DNA of 64,000 nucleotides. Source: Pseudomonas sp. PICF141 (GTDB lineage: Bacteria; Pseudomonadota; Gammaproteobacteria; Pseudomonadales; Pseudomonadaceae). The notes under the pieces are model-generated. The model ran no database searches and had not been told where the DNA came from. It worked only from the letters and a program-made list of their open reading frames with translations. Below, piece by piece: positions 35,622-43,627 of this stretch. A program made the position numbers and the translations under genes. The DNA lies in the NCBI RefSeq assembly GCF_002286815.1, contig NZ_MUNM01000031.1:1-64000 (forward strand), written 5' to 3'. Each line of letters opens with the position of its first letter. Position 1 is the first letter of the stretch.

Positions 35622-37385
35622 ATGAACACGCTGAGCACTTTGGCCCCCAAGCACTTCAGGCAACCCGGCAACAACCCGACAGTCATGATCGTAGGCGCCG
35701 GCCCTGTTGGCCTGTCCCTGGCAATCATGCTGAAAAAGTGGGGCGTTTCTTTTCGCATTATCGAAAAGAACGCCGGTCCCTCGACCGCTACCAAAGCGAT
35801 GGCCATCCATTCCAGAACCCTGGAAATTTTTCGGGATCTGGGAGTTGCCGATCAGGCCATCAGCGACGGGTTCACGATCAACCAGTTTTCGGTGCAGTCG
35901 AACGCCAAACGGGTATTGAACTACAACTTCTCCTGCCTGGACGCTACCTATCCCCTGCTTCTCAGCCTGCCACAGCCGCAAACAGAGAAGATTCTGCTCG
36001 AGCGACTGAACGCGTTGGGCGCAGATGTTGAGTGGAATACCGAGCTGGTTGATATAGAAAACCTGTCGGGATCAGTGCGGATGACACTTCATCATGCGCA
36101 CGGCAGCGACGAATCCTTTTCCAGTCGCTGGGTGGTCGCGTGCGACGGTGCTCGCAGCACCATCAGAAAACGCCTTGATATGACCTTCGAAGGATCGTCC
36201 TACGACCGGTTCTTCATGCTCGCCGATGCCGACATCGAGTGGTCTGGAAGCAAGGATGAAGGCGCTTTCTTCCTGGGTGCACAGGACGGTTATGTGGCGG
36301 TCGCGCCGATCAGCGAGCAATCCCGTTATCGACTTTTCATCGAGATGCCCTACAACCTGCCACCTGAAGGTGAGCGCCCTTCCTTGAGTCTGGAGAACTT
36401 TCAGCGGTTGTGCGAAGGACGCGGGCAAAAGATGATCCTGTCCAATATTTCATCGACAACCATCGCCTCTTTTCAACATCGCCGTGTGCAGACGCTACAG
36501 CAGGGCTCCGTGTTCCTGGTGGGCGACTCAGCACATATCGGCAGCCCGATCGGTGGCCAATGGATGAACCTGGGGGTTTCCGAGGCGTATAACCTGGCGT
36601 GGAAAATAGCCTATGTCGATCAGGGCCTGGCGGATCAGTCATTGTTGGAGAGCTACAACGAAGAGCGCTATCCGGTTGCCCTGGAAGTCGAAAACACGGC
36701 ACACCGACTGACCGGCCTGATTACCGTCAAGCACCGCGCCCTCGTTTGGCTGCGCGACAATGTTCTGCCACTGCTGAGCAACCGGCGCAAGGTTCAGCGC
36801 AAACTGCCCTCGATGATTTCCGGTCATCAGTATCACTATGGCAAAAGTGATTACATTCAAGAATCGCTGACGAAAAAGCAGCGCAAGAATTGGAACAAAA
36901 AAGGCAAAAAACCCGAATTTCAGTCCTCTGTGCCTCGCGCAGGTCAACTGGCTCCCGATGTCGAGTTGTGGCAACTGCAAGGTATGCCGCCAAAACGCTT
37001 GATCGACTTGTTCCACGGAACGTTCACGTTGTTGATTTTCAGCGCAGCCGATCAGTTTTCTCCTTTGTTACCGGGCTTTTACTCGCTGGCCGAGTCGGTG
37101 GAGAAGGACTACCCGGGCATCAAGGCTTATTGCGTTATTGATGCCCTCAATAGCGCCGAGATGCCTTCCTGGCACTCGACGTTGCTGGATCCCGATTGGC
37201 GGTTGCACAAGCGTTACCATGCCAAAGAGGGCACGTTGATGCTGATTCGTCCTGACGGCTACATCGCTTTTCAGGGCGCCGATGCAATGACGCTCTTCAC
37301 TTATCTGAACGTAAGATCCGGGCTGCTCAAGGGCGCCAGAAAAACAACATCTTTCGAGATTGACGCAGTGCAACTCCAACTCTAA
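35622..37385 (+). CDS. FAD-dependent monooxygenase (aromatic hydroxylase type)
   Basis: A 587-residue class A flavoprotein monooxygenase. FAD motifs are VMIVGAGPVGLSLAIMLKKW near the N-terminus and VFLVGDSAHIGSPIGGQWMN in the middle, with the DG motif in WVVACDGARSTIRKRL. The C-terminal 140 residues resemble the thioredoxin-like domain of phenol hydroxylase and PgaE/MhpA relatives (LIDLFHGTFTLLIFSAADQF). The usual GGQGxNxGxxDAxNLxWK reads GGQWMNLGVSEAYNLAWK, so two positions differ. It would hydroxylate or oxidise the product of the ketosynthase genes that follow. Confidence 0.88.
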   Translation: MNTLSTLAPKHFRQPGNNPTVMIVGAGPVGLSLAIMLKKWGVSFRIIEKNAGPSTATKAMAIHSRTLEIFRDLGVADQAISDGFTINQFSVQSNAKRVLNYNFSCLDATYPLLLSLPQPQTEKILLERLNALGADVEWNTELVDIENLSGSVRMTLHHAHGSDESFSSRWVVACDGARSTIRKRLDMTFEGSSYDRFFMLADADIEWSGSKDEGAFFLGAQDGYVAVAPISEQSRYRLFIEMPYNLPPEGERPSLSLENFQRLCEGRGQKMILSNISSTTIASFQHRRVQTLQQGSVFLVGDSAHIGSPIGGQWMNLGVSEAYNLAWKIAYVDQGLADQSLLESYNEERYPVALEVENTAHRLTGLITVKHRALVWLRDNVLPLLSNRRKVQRKLPSMISGHQYHYGKSDYIQESLTKKQRKNWNKKGKKPEFQSSVPRAGQLAPDVELWQLQGMPPKRLIDLFHGTFTLLIFSAADQFSPLLPGFYSLAESVEKDYPGIKAYCVIDALNSAEMPSWHSTLLDPDWRLHKRYHAKEGTLMLIRPDGYIAFQGADAMTLFTYLNVRSGLLKGARKTTSFEIDAVQLQL

Positions 37386-37428
37386 GTCTCTATTGGCTAC
37401 GTCCAGTTTGGTTCATTGATTCACACAA

Positions 37429-37444
37429 GGCCCACCCGTGGGCC
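37429..37444 (+). terminator. Hairpin between monooxygenase and carrier protein genes
   Basis: GGCCCA and TGGGCC flank a CCCG loop, followed by a T-rich stretch (ACTTTTGATTTCTTATTT). It could attenuate transcription into the carrier protein and ketosynthase genes, giving different dosage of early and late genes. The T tract is interrupted, so termination is probably partial. Confidence 0.5.
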
Positions 37445-37502
37445 ATGACTTTTGATTTCTTATTTATAGAAAACGTATACCGGCTTTGGTTAGGAGAACC
37501 TC

Positions 37503-38588
37503 ATGCGCTTCCAACTCAACGATGTTGTGCAGGAATTCATCGTGTCCAATGGAAAAATAGCTCATAGCTATTTCTCTCTTTCAGAAAAGATCATTGATTC
37601 ACTTTGCGAATCCAATGTAGCAAAAGAATCAATATTGATGCGTGTGCTGGAGCAAGCCGAATCCGTCACCGCGCATTACTTCAATGCTCATCAACAAGTC
37701 CTCGAGGGCATTTATGCCCATGGGATTGAAGCTCCCGCTGCCAAGAACCTTCCAGTGCTGGAGCCTGTACATTCGAACTCGGTAATACTGGCATCGGCAC
37801 CTGTTACCGAACAAACGCCTGCACTGAGCTACGGGCAATGGTTGCGCACCGAAATAAGTTCGGTCACCGGATTCAAAAAGGAACAAATCGACTTCGATCA
37901 AAGTTTCGAGAGTCTGGGTATCGACTCTCTCGGGCTGGTCGATATTTTCGAATCCCTGGGCCAGCACTTTCCGGAAAAGAAAGCACTCACTTCGCAGCTC
38001 TTTAATGCCCCCACGCCTACCGCTTTGCTGGCGCGGCTTGAAGCCGATCCGCAGGCGCCTGCTGTGGATGTCGAAGCATGGGTACTTGAACAACTGGCGA
38101 ATATCACCGGTTTTACCGTTGACCAGATCGACCAAAAACAAAGCTATGAAAGCCTGGGCCTGGACTCCTTGGTGCAACTTGATTTCCTGGAGTCGGTCGT
38201 CGCGTTGTGGCCGCAACTCAAGGCCAACAGCACTGAACTGGCCAACGCCAAGTTGCCACAGGAAACCATCGCCCTGATCAAAGCCTCCCTGGCCAGCTCC
38301 GAGGCAACATCAGCAACACCTTTCGAAGTGCAATCATCTGCCCCGGCGGACACCCAAGGGCAGATCAGCCATCTGCTTTTCGACACCCTGTCACCCCTGA
38401 TCCCGGACGCGCCACAGTCGATCGACATTGAGACGCCGTTTGCACAGTTGGGGCTCAACGGTTTCGCCCGAGAAGCACTTTGCCAGTCTATGGCGCAACA
38501 GTGTTCCGCCAGCGAGTTTGCCGGTGAAGCGCTGATGTCGCGTCGTACGCCGCAGGACGCCTTGTCGCTTCTGACAAGACTGAGCTGA
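37503..38588 (+). CDS. Multidomain acyl carrier protein (two active and one degenerate ACP)
   Basis: A 361-residue protein with an unassigned helical N-terminal region (1-110) and three carrier-like domains. Domain 1 carries ESLGIDSLGLVDIFESLG with phosphopantetheine attachment at Ser142. Domain 2 carries ESLGLDSLVQLDFLESVV with Ser222. Domain 3 (about 280-361) keeps the surrounding helices but reads AQLGLNGFAREALCQSMA, with Asn319-Gly320 in place of Asp-Ser, so it cannot be phosphopantetheinylated at that position. Tandem ACPs are typical of iterative polyketide or polyunsaturated fatty acid systems. It is followed after 36 bases by the ketosynthase gene and presumably carries its intermediates. 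Confidence 0.85.
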   Translation: MRFQLNDVVQEFIVSNGKIAHSYFSLSEKIIDSLCESNVAKESILMRVLEQAESVTAHYFNAHQQVLEGIYAHGIEAPAAKNLPVLEPVHSNSVILASAPVTEQTPALSYGQWLRTEISSVTGFKKEQIDFDQSFESLGIDSLGLVDIFESLGQHFPEKKALTSQLFNAPTPTALLARLEADPQAPAVDVEAWVLEQLANITGFTVDQIDQKQSYESLGLDSLVQLDFLESVVALWPQLKANSTELANAKLPQETIALIKASLASSEATSATPFEVQSSAPADTQGQISHLLFDTLSPLIPDAPQSIDIETPFAQLGLNGFAREALCQSMAQQCSASEFAGEALMSRRTPQDALSLLTRLS

Positions 38589-38624
38589 ACACTGAGCCGC
38601 TGAAAAAAATGGCATGGAATCCGG

Positions 38625-41600
38625 GTGATCGAGCAGATCACCCAGCATTTGGCAACCAGGAGACAGGGTATGAGTGGCGCGGCAACAACAGAGGACGATT
38701 TTTGCTTCAGCGCAATGGCTGGCGAGTTTCCTGGGGCACCGTCAACGGATGCGCTTTGGCACTTGCTTTCGCAAGGACAGATAGCGCCCATCCATTCGAT
38801 GCTGACACGTTGGGAACTGAATAAGGCGTCGATCTATTCGGCAAAGGCAGGAGAAAAGGATCGCACTTACCTGGACAGTGCTTTTTGCCTTACCGATGAC
38901 ACATCGACCCCTTCGCGGCATGAGGGACGGCAGGTCGCGATCGGTAAGAAAGTACTCCAGACACTCCTTGGCCAGCTTGCCGGACAAGGCTCGGCACTGA
39001 CCAAGAAACGCACCGCCTTGGTGGTCGCGACATCCTGGAGTGATGAGAGTTATTTCGTCACAGGAATGTCCGCAAAAGCCGATGCGCCAAGGGGCTCTTC
39101 ATTCCAAGGCTATACGCCGGGAGAACAAGTGGCTGAGCTGGCAGCGGCTTTTGCCTTCGGTGGCCCGGCGTTATCGGTAGACACCGCCTGCAGTTCGTTC
39201 CCCTATGCAATCGATATGGCTCAGGCCCTGGTCAAGAGCGGACAGGCGGATAACGCGATTGTCATGGCACTGAACACCGTGCTGCCACCGGCGCTGTTCC
39301 TGGGGTTCTCGCAGTTGACCGCCTTTTCTTCCCGGGCTCAAATGCAAGCGTTCGGCCAGGACGCTGACGGCATTGTGCCGGGCGAATGTGCCGTCGCCTT
39401 TCTGATCGAACCCCTATCCCAGGCCCTGATTGCGCAGCGCCGCCCCTTGGGCGTTTTGCGGGCATTGGGGCTTTCCGCCGATGGCGCCGAAGGCTCCGTG
39501 TTTGCCCCTGGCAAACAGGCCCAGTACACGGCTTACCAGCGTGCCTATGTCGGTCTTGACCCCAATGATGTGGATTACATCGAGACCCATGGCACCGGTA
39601 CACCGCTAGGCGATGCGACAGAGCTGGGCTCGTTGAACAGCTTCTTCGCCCCTCACCGCACAGACGGCAAGAAAATCACCATTGGTTCGATCAAGTCCGT
39701 CATTGGTCACCCACTGGCCGCCGCCGGAGGCGCTTCGCTCGCCAAGGCGTTGATGATCTTGCGTCACAAAGGAATTCCGCCTCAGCCCGACTACCGTCCC
39801 AGCGCAAAAGTCGATGAGACTTGCCTGCAGCTGGCCACCGAGCACGTACAGCCCCTTGCTGATCGTCAATCGGCAATCCGGATCGGCATCTCCAGCTTTG
39901 GTTTTGGCGGTGCCAATGCGCATCTGGTGGTGGATGAGTACATTCCCGACAACCGCCCCGTCGTACCCATGGCGGTTCCTTTAGCCACTCCCGGCGTGTT
40001 GATGCTGGACTTGGCCATTGTCGAGGCTGAAGCGGCGATCGGCAGTCATTGCTCATTGCAGTCATTCAAGCAACAGCTCGATCAGCCAGCAGCACCCTCA
40101 GTCATTTTCCCTTATGGGCGTTTCGTTGATTACGCCACTGCTCCAGTTCAGCCTTTACTGGGGAAATTCCTGGCGCAGGATCGCATCATTGATATCGACG
40201 GTTTCGGCATGGGCCCCAAGCCTCTGGCCAATGTCGATCCGTTCAAGCTGTTGATCACCGATCGCGTCAACCATTTACTGCGACGCCTGCCGGGTGTAGC
40301 CGGTTCTTCCGGCACTGCGATGGTCATGTGCTGCAACATGGGAGGCGAACGCTTCAGCAATGCGTACAGCAGCGCTCACAACTTCTACGGCCAGGCTCAA
40401 GGCATGCCACCGGGCGTGGAGGTGACGGATGTGGCAACCATGTTGCCGAATATGTTATCCGGCTACCCGACGCAGATTTTTGACTTCAAGGGTTTCCATC
40501 AGACACTGGTCGGCACTCCGGGTTTGTTCTGGCAGACGTTGCTGGCATCCCGGCAATGGTTCAACGAGGGCATAACCACGCTCTTGCTCGGTGCAGGGCG
40601 CTTTATCAGTGCTGAAATCGAGATCGAACGCGCCCGACACTCGGCGACCGTGCAAGGTGAAGGACTGGGGCTGATTGCGCTGCGTCCTTATCAACCGGAT
40701 TCCAGCGACAAACCTTTGCTGGTGATCCGCGCAGCGGTGCTCGCCCATGCCGCGAACTCGCTGGATGAGGCTTGCCAACGGCTGGGCAAAGCGCGCAGTC
40801 ATTACCAGAACATTGAAGTCTGCGAGCTGCAGCCTGACGCAACTCATGCAAGCGGATCACTGCAGGAGATGACCGGCTTCCTGGCTGAAGCCAGCGGTAT
40901 CGAAACCCTACTGGCGGTGATGCTGAGTGCATCGGCTCACACGGTGATCGAGGTGCGCGAAGCCGGCAAGGCCGTGATGTGGTTATTTACTGAAAAGCTT
41001 CAGGAATGGAGCCCGGCGGCCGAGCCCGCCCCGGCCATCAAGCATCCCTTCACGTTGCGTTTTGCTCACTCGGCACCCCACGAATTGCAGCCGGTCATTG
41101 CGCCTGCCCGCCCCGTCAGCCTTGTCCGCGAGCCGCAACACGACGGCGTCGACGTGCTGCAACTCAGTGACACGCTGACCAGCACCCTGCTCTGCGGGCT
41201 GCGTGTCAGGGTTCGCGCGATGGAGAGCCTTTTTGCCCTGCACCGTGGCGCCGAAGTCCAGCGCCCGGCGCACTGGCAACGTTGCCCGGAAAACATCGTG
41301 ATCGCCAACGTCAAGCGCAACCCCCAGTCACTGCACGCCCAGCTCGTGGTGAATGAAGCGCACCCTTATTTCTTCGATCACCCTCTTGATCACATCCCCG
41401 GCATTTTATTGCTTGAAGGCGTGTTGCAACTGATTGAACTCGCCATGCCTCCACTGAGTGGGCGAGTCGCCTATGTCAAAACCCTGACTATCAAGTTCCA
41501 GCAATACGTACAAAAGCAGGGCGTGATTGATCTGCATCTGGAACAAGGCAAAGACCCCCAGGTATTCAATGCGAAGGTCATGCAGGCCGGAAAGCTGATG

Positions 41601-42110
41601 TGCACCTGCATCCTTGGGATGGCCTATAGCTCGGCGTTCGAGGCATCGCCCGCCGGCGAGTTCACGGCCACTCGCTGCCGTGATAAGGCCTTGCTGCATA
41701 AGGCCAGAGAAGAAAACGTCATCGTCAGTGACATGAGCGGCATCGCTCAGGGTTTGAGCGTGGACACGCTCAAGCTGCCGCAGGAGCACTTCTTCCAGGA
41801 GGGCGACCCCGAACACTATTCGATGGTGTATTTCCTCGAAGTTGCCCGCCAGTGCTACATGCAGATTGCCCATAGTTATTTGCGGATTCCACTCAATACC
41901 CCGATGAACCTGCTGGCCTTGAGTTTCACCCTGGACCGGCCAATCCCCAGGAACAGTCCGCTGTCATTGGCACCGCAAGCCGGTTTTGACGCACAGCTTC
42001 AGCCGTTCAAAACCAACCGCATCTATATCGACCTGTTCAATCGGGGAGAAAAAATCGGTCAAGCCAGTATTACCGCTCAAGTGCTGAGTCAATCCGCACC
42101 CGCGGCATGA
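38625..42110 (+). CDS. Ketosynthase with pseudo-KS and two C-terminal AfsA-like hot-dog domains
   Basis: An 1161-residue protein. Residues about 25-450 form a beta-ketoacyl synthase with a full active site: Cys189 (SVDTACSSFPYAID), His322 (YIETHGTGTPLGDATE), Lys357 and His362 (SIKSVIGHPLAAAGG). Residues about 510-670 resemble the N-half of a second KS (MLSGYPTQIFDFKGFHQ), but the cysteine site reads LVGTPGLFWQ near 630, so it is a pseudo-KS or chain-length-factor-like part. Residues about 880-1155 hold two repeats matching AfsA-type hot-dog domains: HPYFFDHPLDHIPGILLLEG (His913, Glu931) and EHFFQEGDPEHYSM then FLEVARQ (Glu1072, Arg1075). AfsA enzymes condense a beta-ketoacyl chain with dihydroxyacetone phosphate. 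There is no AT, KR or TE domain, so malonyl loading must act in trans. Confidence 0.82.
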   Translation: MIEQITQHLATRRQGMSGAATTEDDFCFSAMAGEFPGAPSTDALWHLLSQGQIAPIHSMLTRWELNKASIYSAKAGEKDRTYLDSAFCLTDDTSTPSRHEGRQVAIGKKVLQTLLGQLAGQGSALTKKRTALVVATSWSDESYFVTGMSAKADAPRGSSFQGYTPGEQVAELAAAFAFGGPALSVDTACSSFPYAIDMAQALVKSGQADNAIVMALNTVLPPALFLGFSQLTAFSSRAQMQAFGQDADGIVPGECAVAFLIEPLSQALIAQRRPLGVLRALGLSADGAEGSVFAPGKQAQYTAYQRAYVGLDPNDVDYIETHGTGTPLGDATELGSLNSFFAPHRTDGKKITIGSIKSVIGHPLAAAGGASLAKALMILRHKGIPPQPDYRPSAKVDETCLQLATEHVQPLADRQSAIRIGISSFGFGGANAHLVVDEYIPDNRPVVPMAVPLATPGVLMLDLAIVEAEAAIGSHCSLQSFKQQLDQPAAPSVIFPYGRFVDYATAPVQPLLGKFLAQDRIIDIDGFGMGPKPLANVDPFKLLITDRVNHLLRRLPGVAGSSGTAMVMCCNMGGERFSNAYSSAHNFYGQAQGMPPGVEVTDVATMLPNMLSGYPTQIFDFKGFHQTLVGTPGLFWQTLLASRQWFNEGITTLLLGAGRFISAEIEIERARHSATVQGEGLGLIALRPYQPDSSDKPLLVIRAAVLAHAANSLDEACQRLGKARSHYQNIEVCELQPDATHASGSLQEMTGFLAEASGIETLLAVMLSASAHTVIEVREAGKAVMWLFTEKLQEWSPAAEPAPAIKHPFTLRFAHSAPHELQPVIAPARPVSLVREPQHDGVDVLQLSDTLTSTLLCGLRVRVRAMESLFALHRGAEVQRPAHWQRCPENIVIANVKRNPQSLHAQLVVNEAHPYFFDHPLDHIPGILLLEGVLQLIELAMPPLSGRVAYVKTLTIKFQQYVQKQGVIDLHLEQGKDPQVFNAKVMQAGKLMCTCILGMAYSSAFEASPAGEFTATRCRDKALLHKAREENVIVSDMSGIAQGLSVDTLKLPQEHFFQEGDPEHYSMVYFLEVARQCYMQIAHSYLRIPLNTPMNLLALSFTLDRPIPRNSPLSLAPQAGFDAQLQPFKTNRIYIDLFNRGEKIGQASITAQVLSQSAPAA

Positions 42111-42118
42111 GGCACTGA

Positions 42119-42646
42119 ATGGATCTCCCTCTCCAGCATGACCACGCCCCCAACAACCCAGGTGTCGCCGTGAACGATGTCAAAGTGCAAGTCATAGTCA
42201 AATCGCCGCCTTCTGAAATATGGAAGATCTGGAGCAATTTTTCCGAAGCGCCGTTATGGGATACCGACGTCAGCCATTGTGAACTCAATGGCCCGTTTCA
42301 ACCGGGAACCCAAGGCAAATGCATCCTCAAAAATGGCCTGAACATGCCGCTGAAACTGGAAGAGGTGAGGATGCATGAAAGCTATCGGAACACGGCAAGA
42401 CTGCTTTGGATCGACCTTGAGTTCGATCACCAGATGCGCAGGCTTTCCCCCAATGAAACCCATGTCATCCATACCGCGAGGATCGCTGGCCCCTTGAGTT
42501 TTTTATACCGCGGGCTGCTGCGCAAAATGCTGACCGCGGCAATGACCACTGCACTGGACAATTTGTGCGCGTTGGCTGAACAACGAGCGAATGCCATCAG
42601 TCCCCTAAGGCTCGAAAAACCTGGAACGCATTTGCACCGTGTATGA
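42119..42646 (+). CDS. SRPBCC (START/polyketide cyclase-like) family protein
   Basis: A 175-residue protein with a helix-grip SRPBCC fold: NDVKVQVIVKSPPSEIWKIW, NFSEAPLWDTDVSHCELNGP and a C-terminal helix LRKMLTAAMTTALDNLCALA. The family includes polyketide cyclases and lipid-binding proteins. Position eight bases after the ketosynthase gene suggests a cyclase or product-binding role in the cluster. The ATG at 42119 was kept. GTG 42170 is an alternative that would remove about 17 unconserved-looking residues. Confidence 0.78.
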   Translation: MDLPLQHDHAPNNPGVAVNDVKVQVIVKSPPSEIWKIWSNFSEAPLWDTDVSHCELNGPFQPGTQGKCILKNGLNMPLKLEEVRMHESYRNTARLLWIDLEFDHQMRRLSPNETHVIHTARIAGPLSFLYRGLLRKMLTAAMTTALDNLCALAEQRANAISPLRLEKPGTHLHRV

Positions 42647-42730
42647 AATATCCCGGGAGGCCGAGTGTTGAACGCTCGCTCCCGACCCCCTTTGGCTTAC
42701 TTATTGATAACGGCACACTTCGGACCGAGC

Positions 42731-43429
42731 ATGAACCTACTAAAAAAAACTCAGTATCTCGTGATGGGCGTCATTGGCATGGGCTTTATCGCCCCAGAGT
42801 CCAGTTCCGCCGGCACGCTCGGCCCCTACATCAGTGTCATGGGCGGCCTGAACTGGGTTGCTGCGCAGGACCTTAACCAGAACAATCTTGATTTCGTCGA
42901 GATGGAGTTCAACCAACCGTTACACTCCGGCTACGCCACCGGACTGGCATTGGGCTGGCGATTTCCCATCGGGCTCAGACCTGAAGTGGAACTCAGCTAT
43001 CGCAAAAACTCCCTGACCCAGTTCAATAACCGGGTCTACGAAGGCGGCGGGAGTATTGACGGCAAAGGCGAAGAGGAAGCCACCAGCCTGATGGCCAACC
43101 TCTGGTATGACGTCTTGAACCTGCCAGCCCCTTTCAGTCGGTTCACTCCCTACATTGGCGGCGGCCTGGGCTACACCACCCTGTCGGTGAGTGGCCTGGA
43201 AGCCGGGGGCGTGCAGTTCGGCGATACTCATCGCGATGATGTATCGGCCTATCAACTCGGCGCTGGGGTAAGTTTCGAGCTCACCGATCAATGGTCCATG
43301 TCCCTGGATTATCGATACCTCAAGACTCGCGAGGCGCACTTCGGTGACATTCAAGGCCTGCCCCAAGGCGATGTGCGCACTGAATACAGCGCCCAGTCAT
43401 TAATGCTCGGCCTGAATTATTGGTTCTAA
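42731..43429 (+). CDS. Outer-membrane beta-barrel protein (OmpA/Opa-like)
   Basis: A 232-residue protein with a signal peptide (LLKKTQYLVMGVIGMGFIAP, cut near SSSA) and a beta-barrel of the porin-like OMP_b-brl class: GPYISVMGGLNWVAAQDL, ALGWRFPIGLRPEVELSYRK, YIGGGLGYTTLSVSG and the C-terminal LMLGLNYWF, whose terminal aromatic residue is typical for BAM insertion. A good GGGAGG site precedes GTG 42665, which would add 22 residues, but the ATG at 42731 gives the better signal peptide. It follows the biosynthetic genes closely on the same strand and may be part of the same transcript. A transport role is not shown. Confidence 0.78.
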   Translation: MNLLKKTQYLVMGVIGMGFIAPESSSAGTLGPYISVMGGLNWVAAQDLNQNNLDFVEMEFNQPLHSGYATGLALGWRFPIGLRPEVELSYRKNSLTQFNNRVYEGGGSIDGKGEEEATSLMANLWYDVLNLPAPFSRFTPYIGGGLGYTTLSVSGLEAGGVQFGDTHRDDVSAYQLGAGVSFELTDQWSMSLDYRYLKTREAHFGDIQGLPQGDVRTEYSAQSLMLGLNYWF

Positions 43430-43443
43430 GCGGTTCATCTCGG

Positions 43444-43463
43444 CGCCTTGCACTGGCAAGGCG
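43444..43463. terminator. Hairpin after the beta-barrel gene
   Basis: CGCCTTG and CAAGGCG flank a six-base loop, 14 bases after the stop codon. No T tract follows, so terminator function is only possible. Confidence 0.35.
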
Positions 43464-43627
43464 TCGCTACGACAAGCCGGTGGAAAGCTGATTTCATTCT
43501 AAAGTGTGTGGGTCCTTGCTACGCGAGGCTGGATGGGTTGAACGATCATGCAGGGCCATGGCCTATGTTTAATGTCGCCCTAATCATGCCGATCCAGCAT
43601 CGGCGGATTTCCTGTGGAGTTCCCCCC

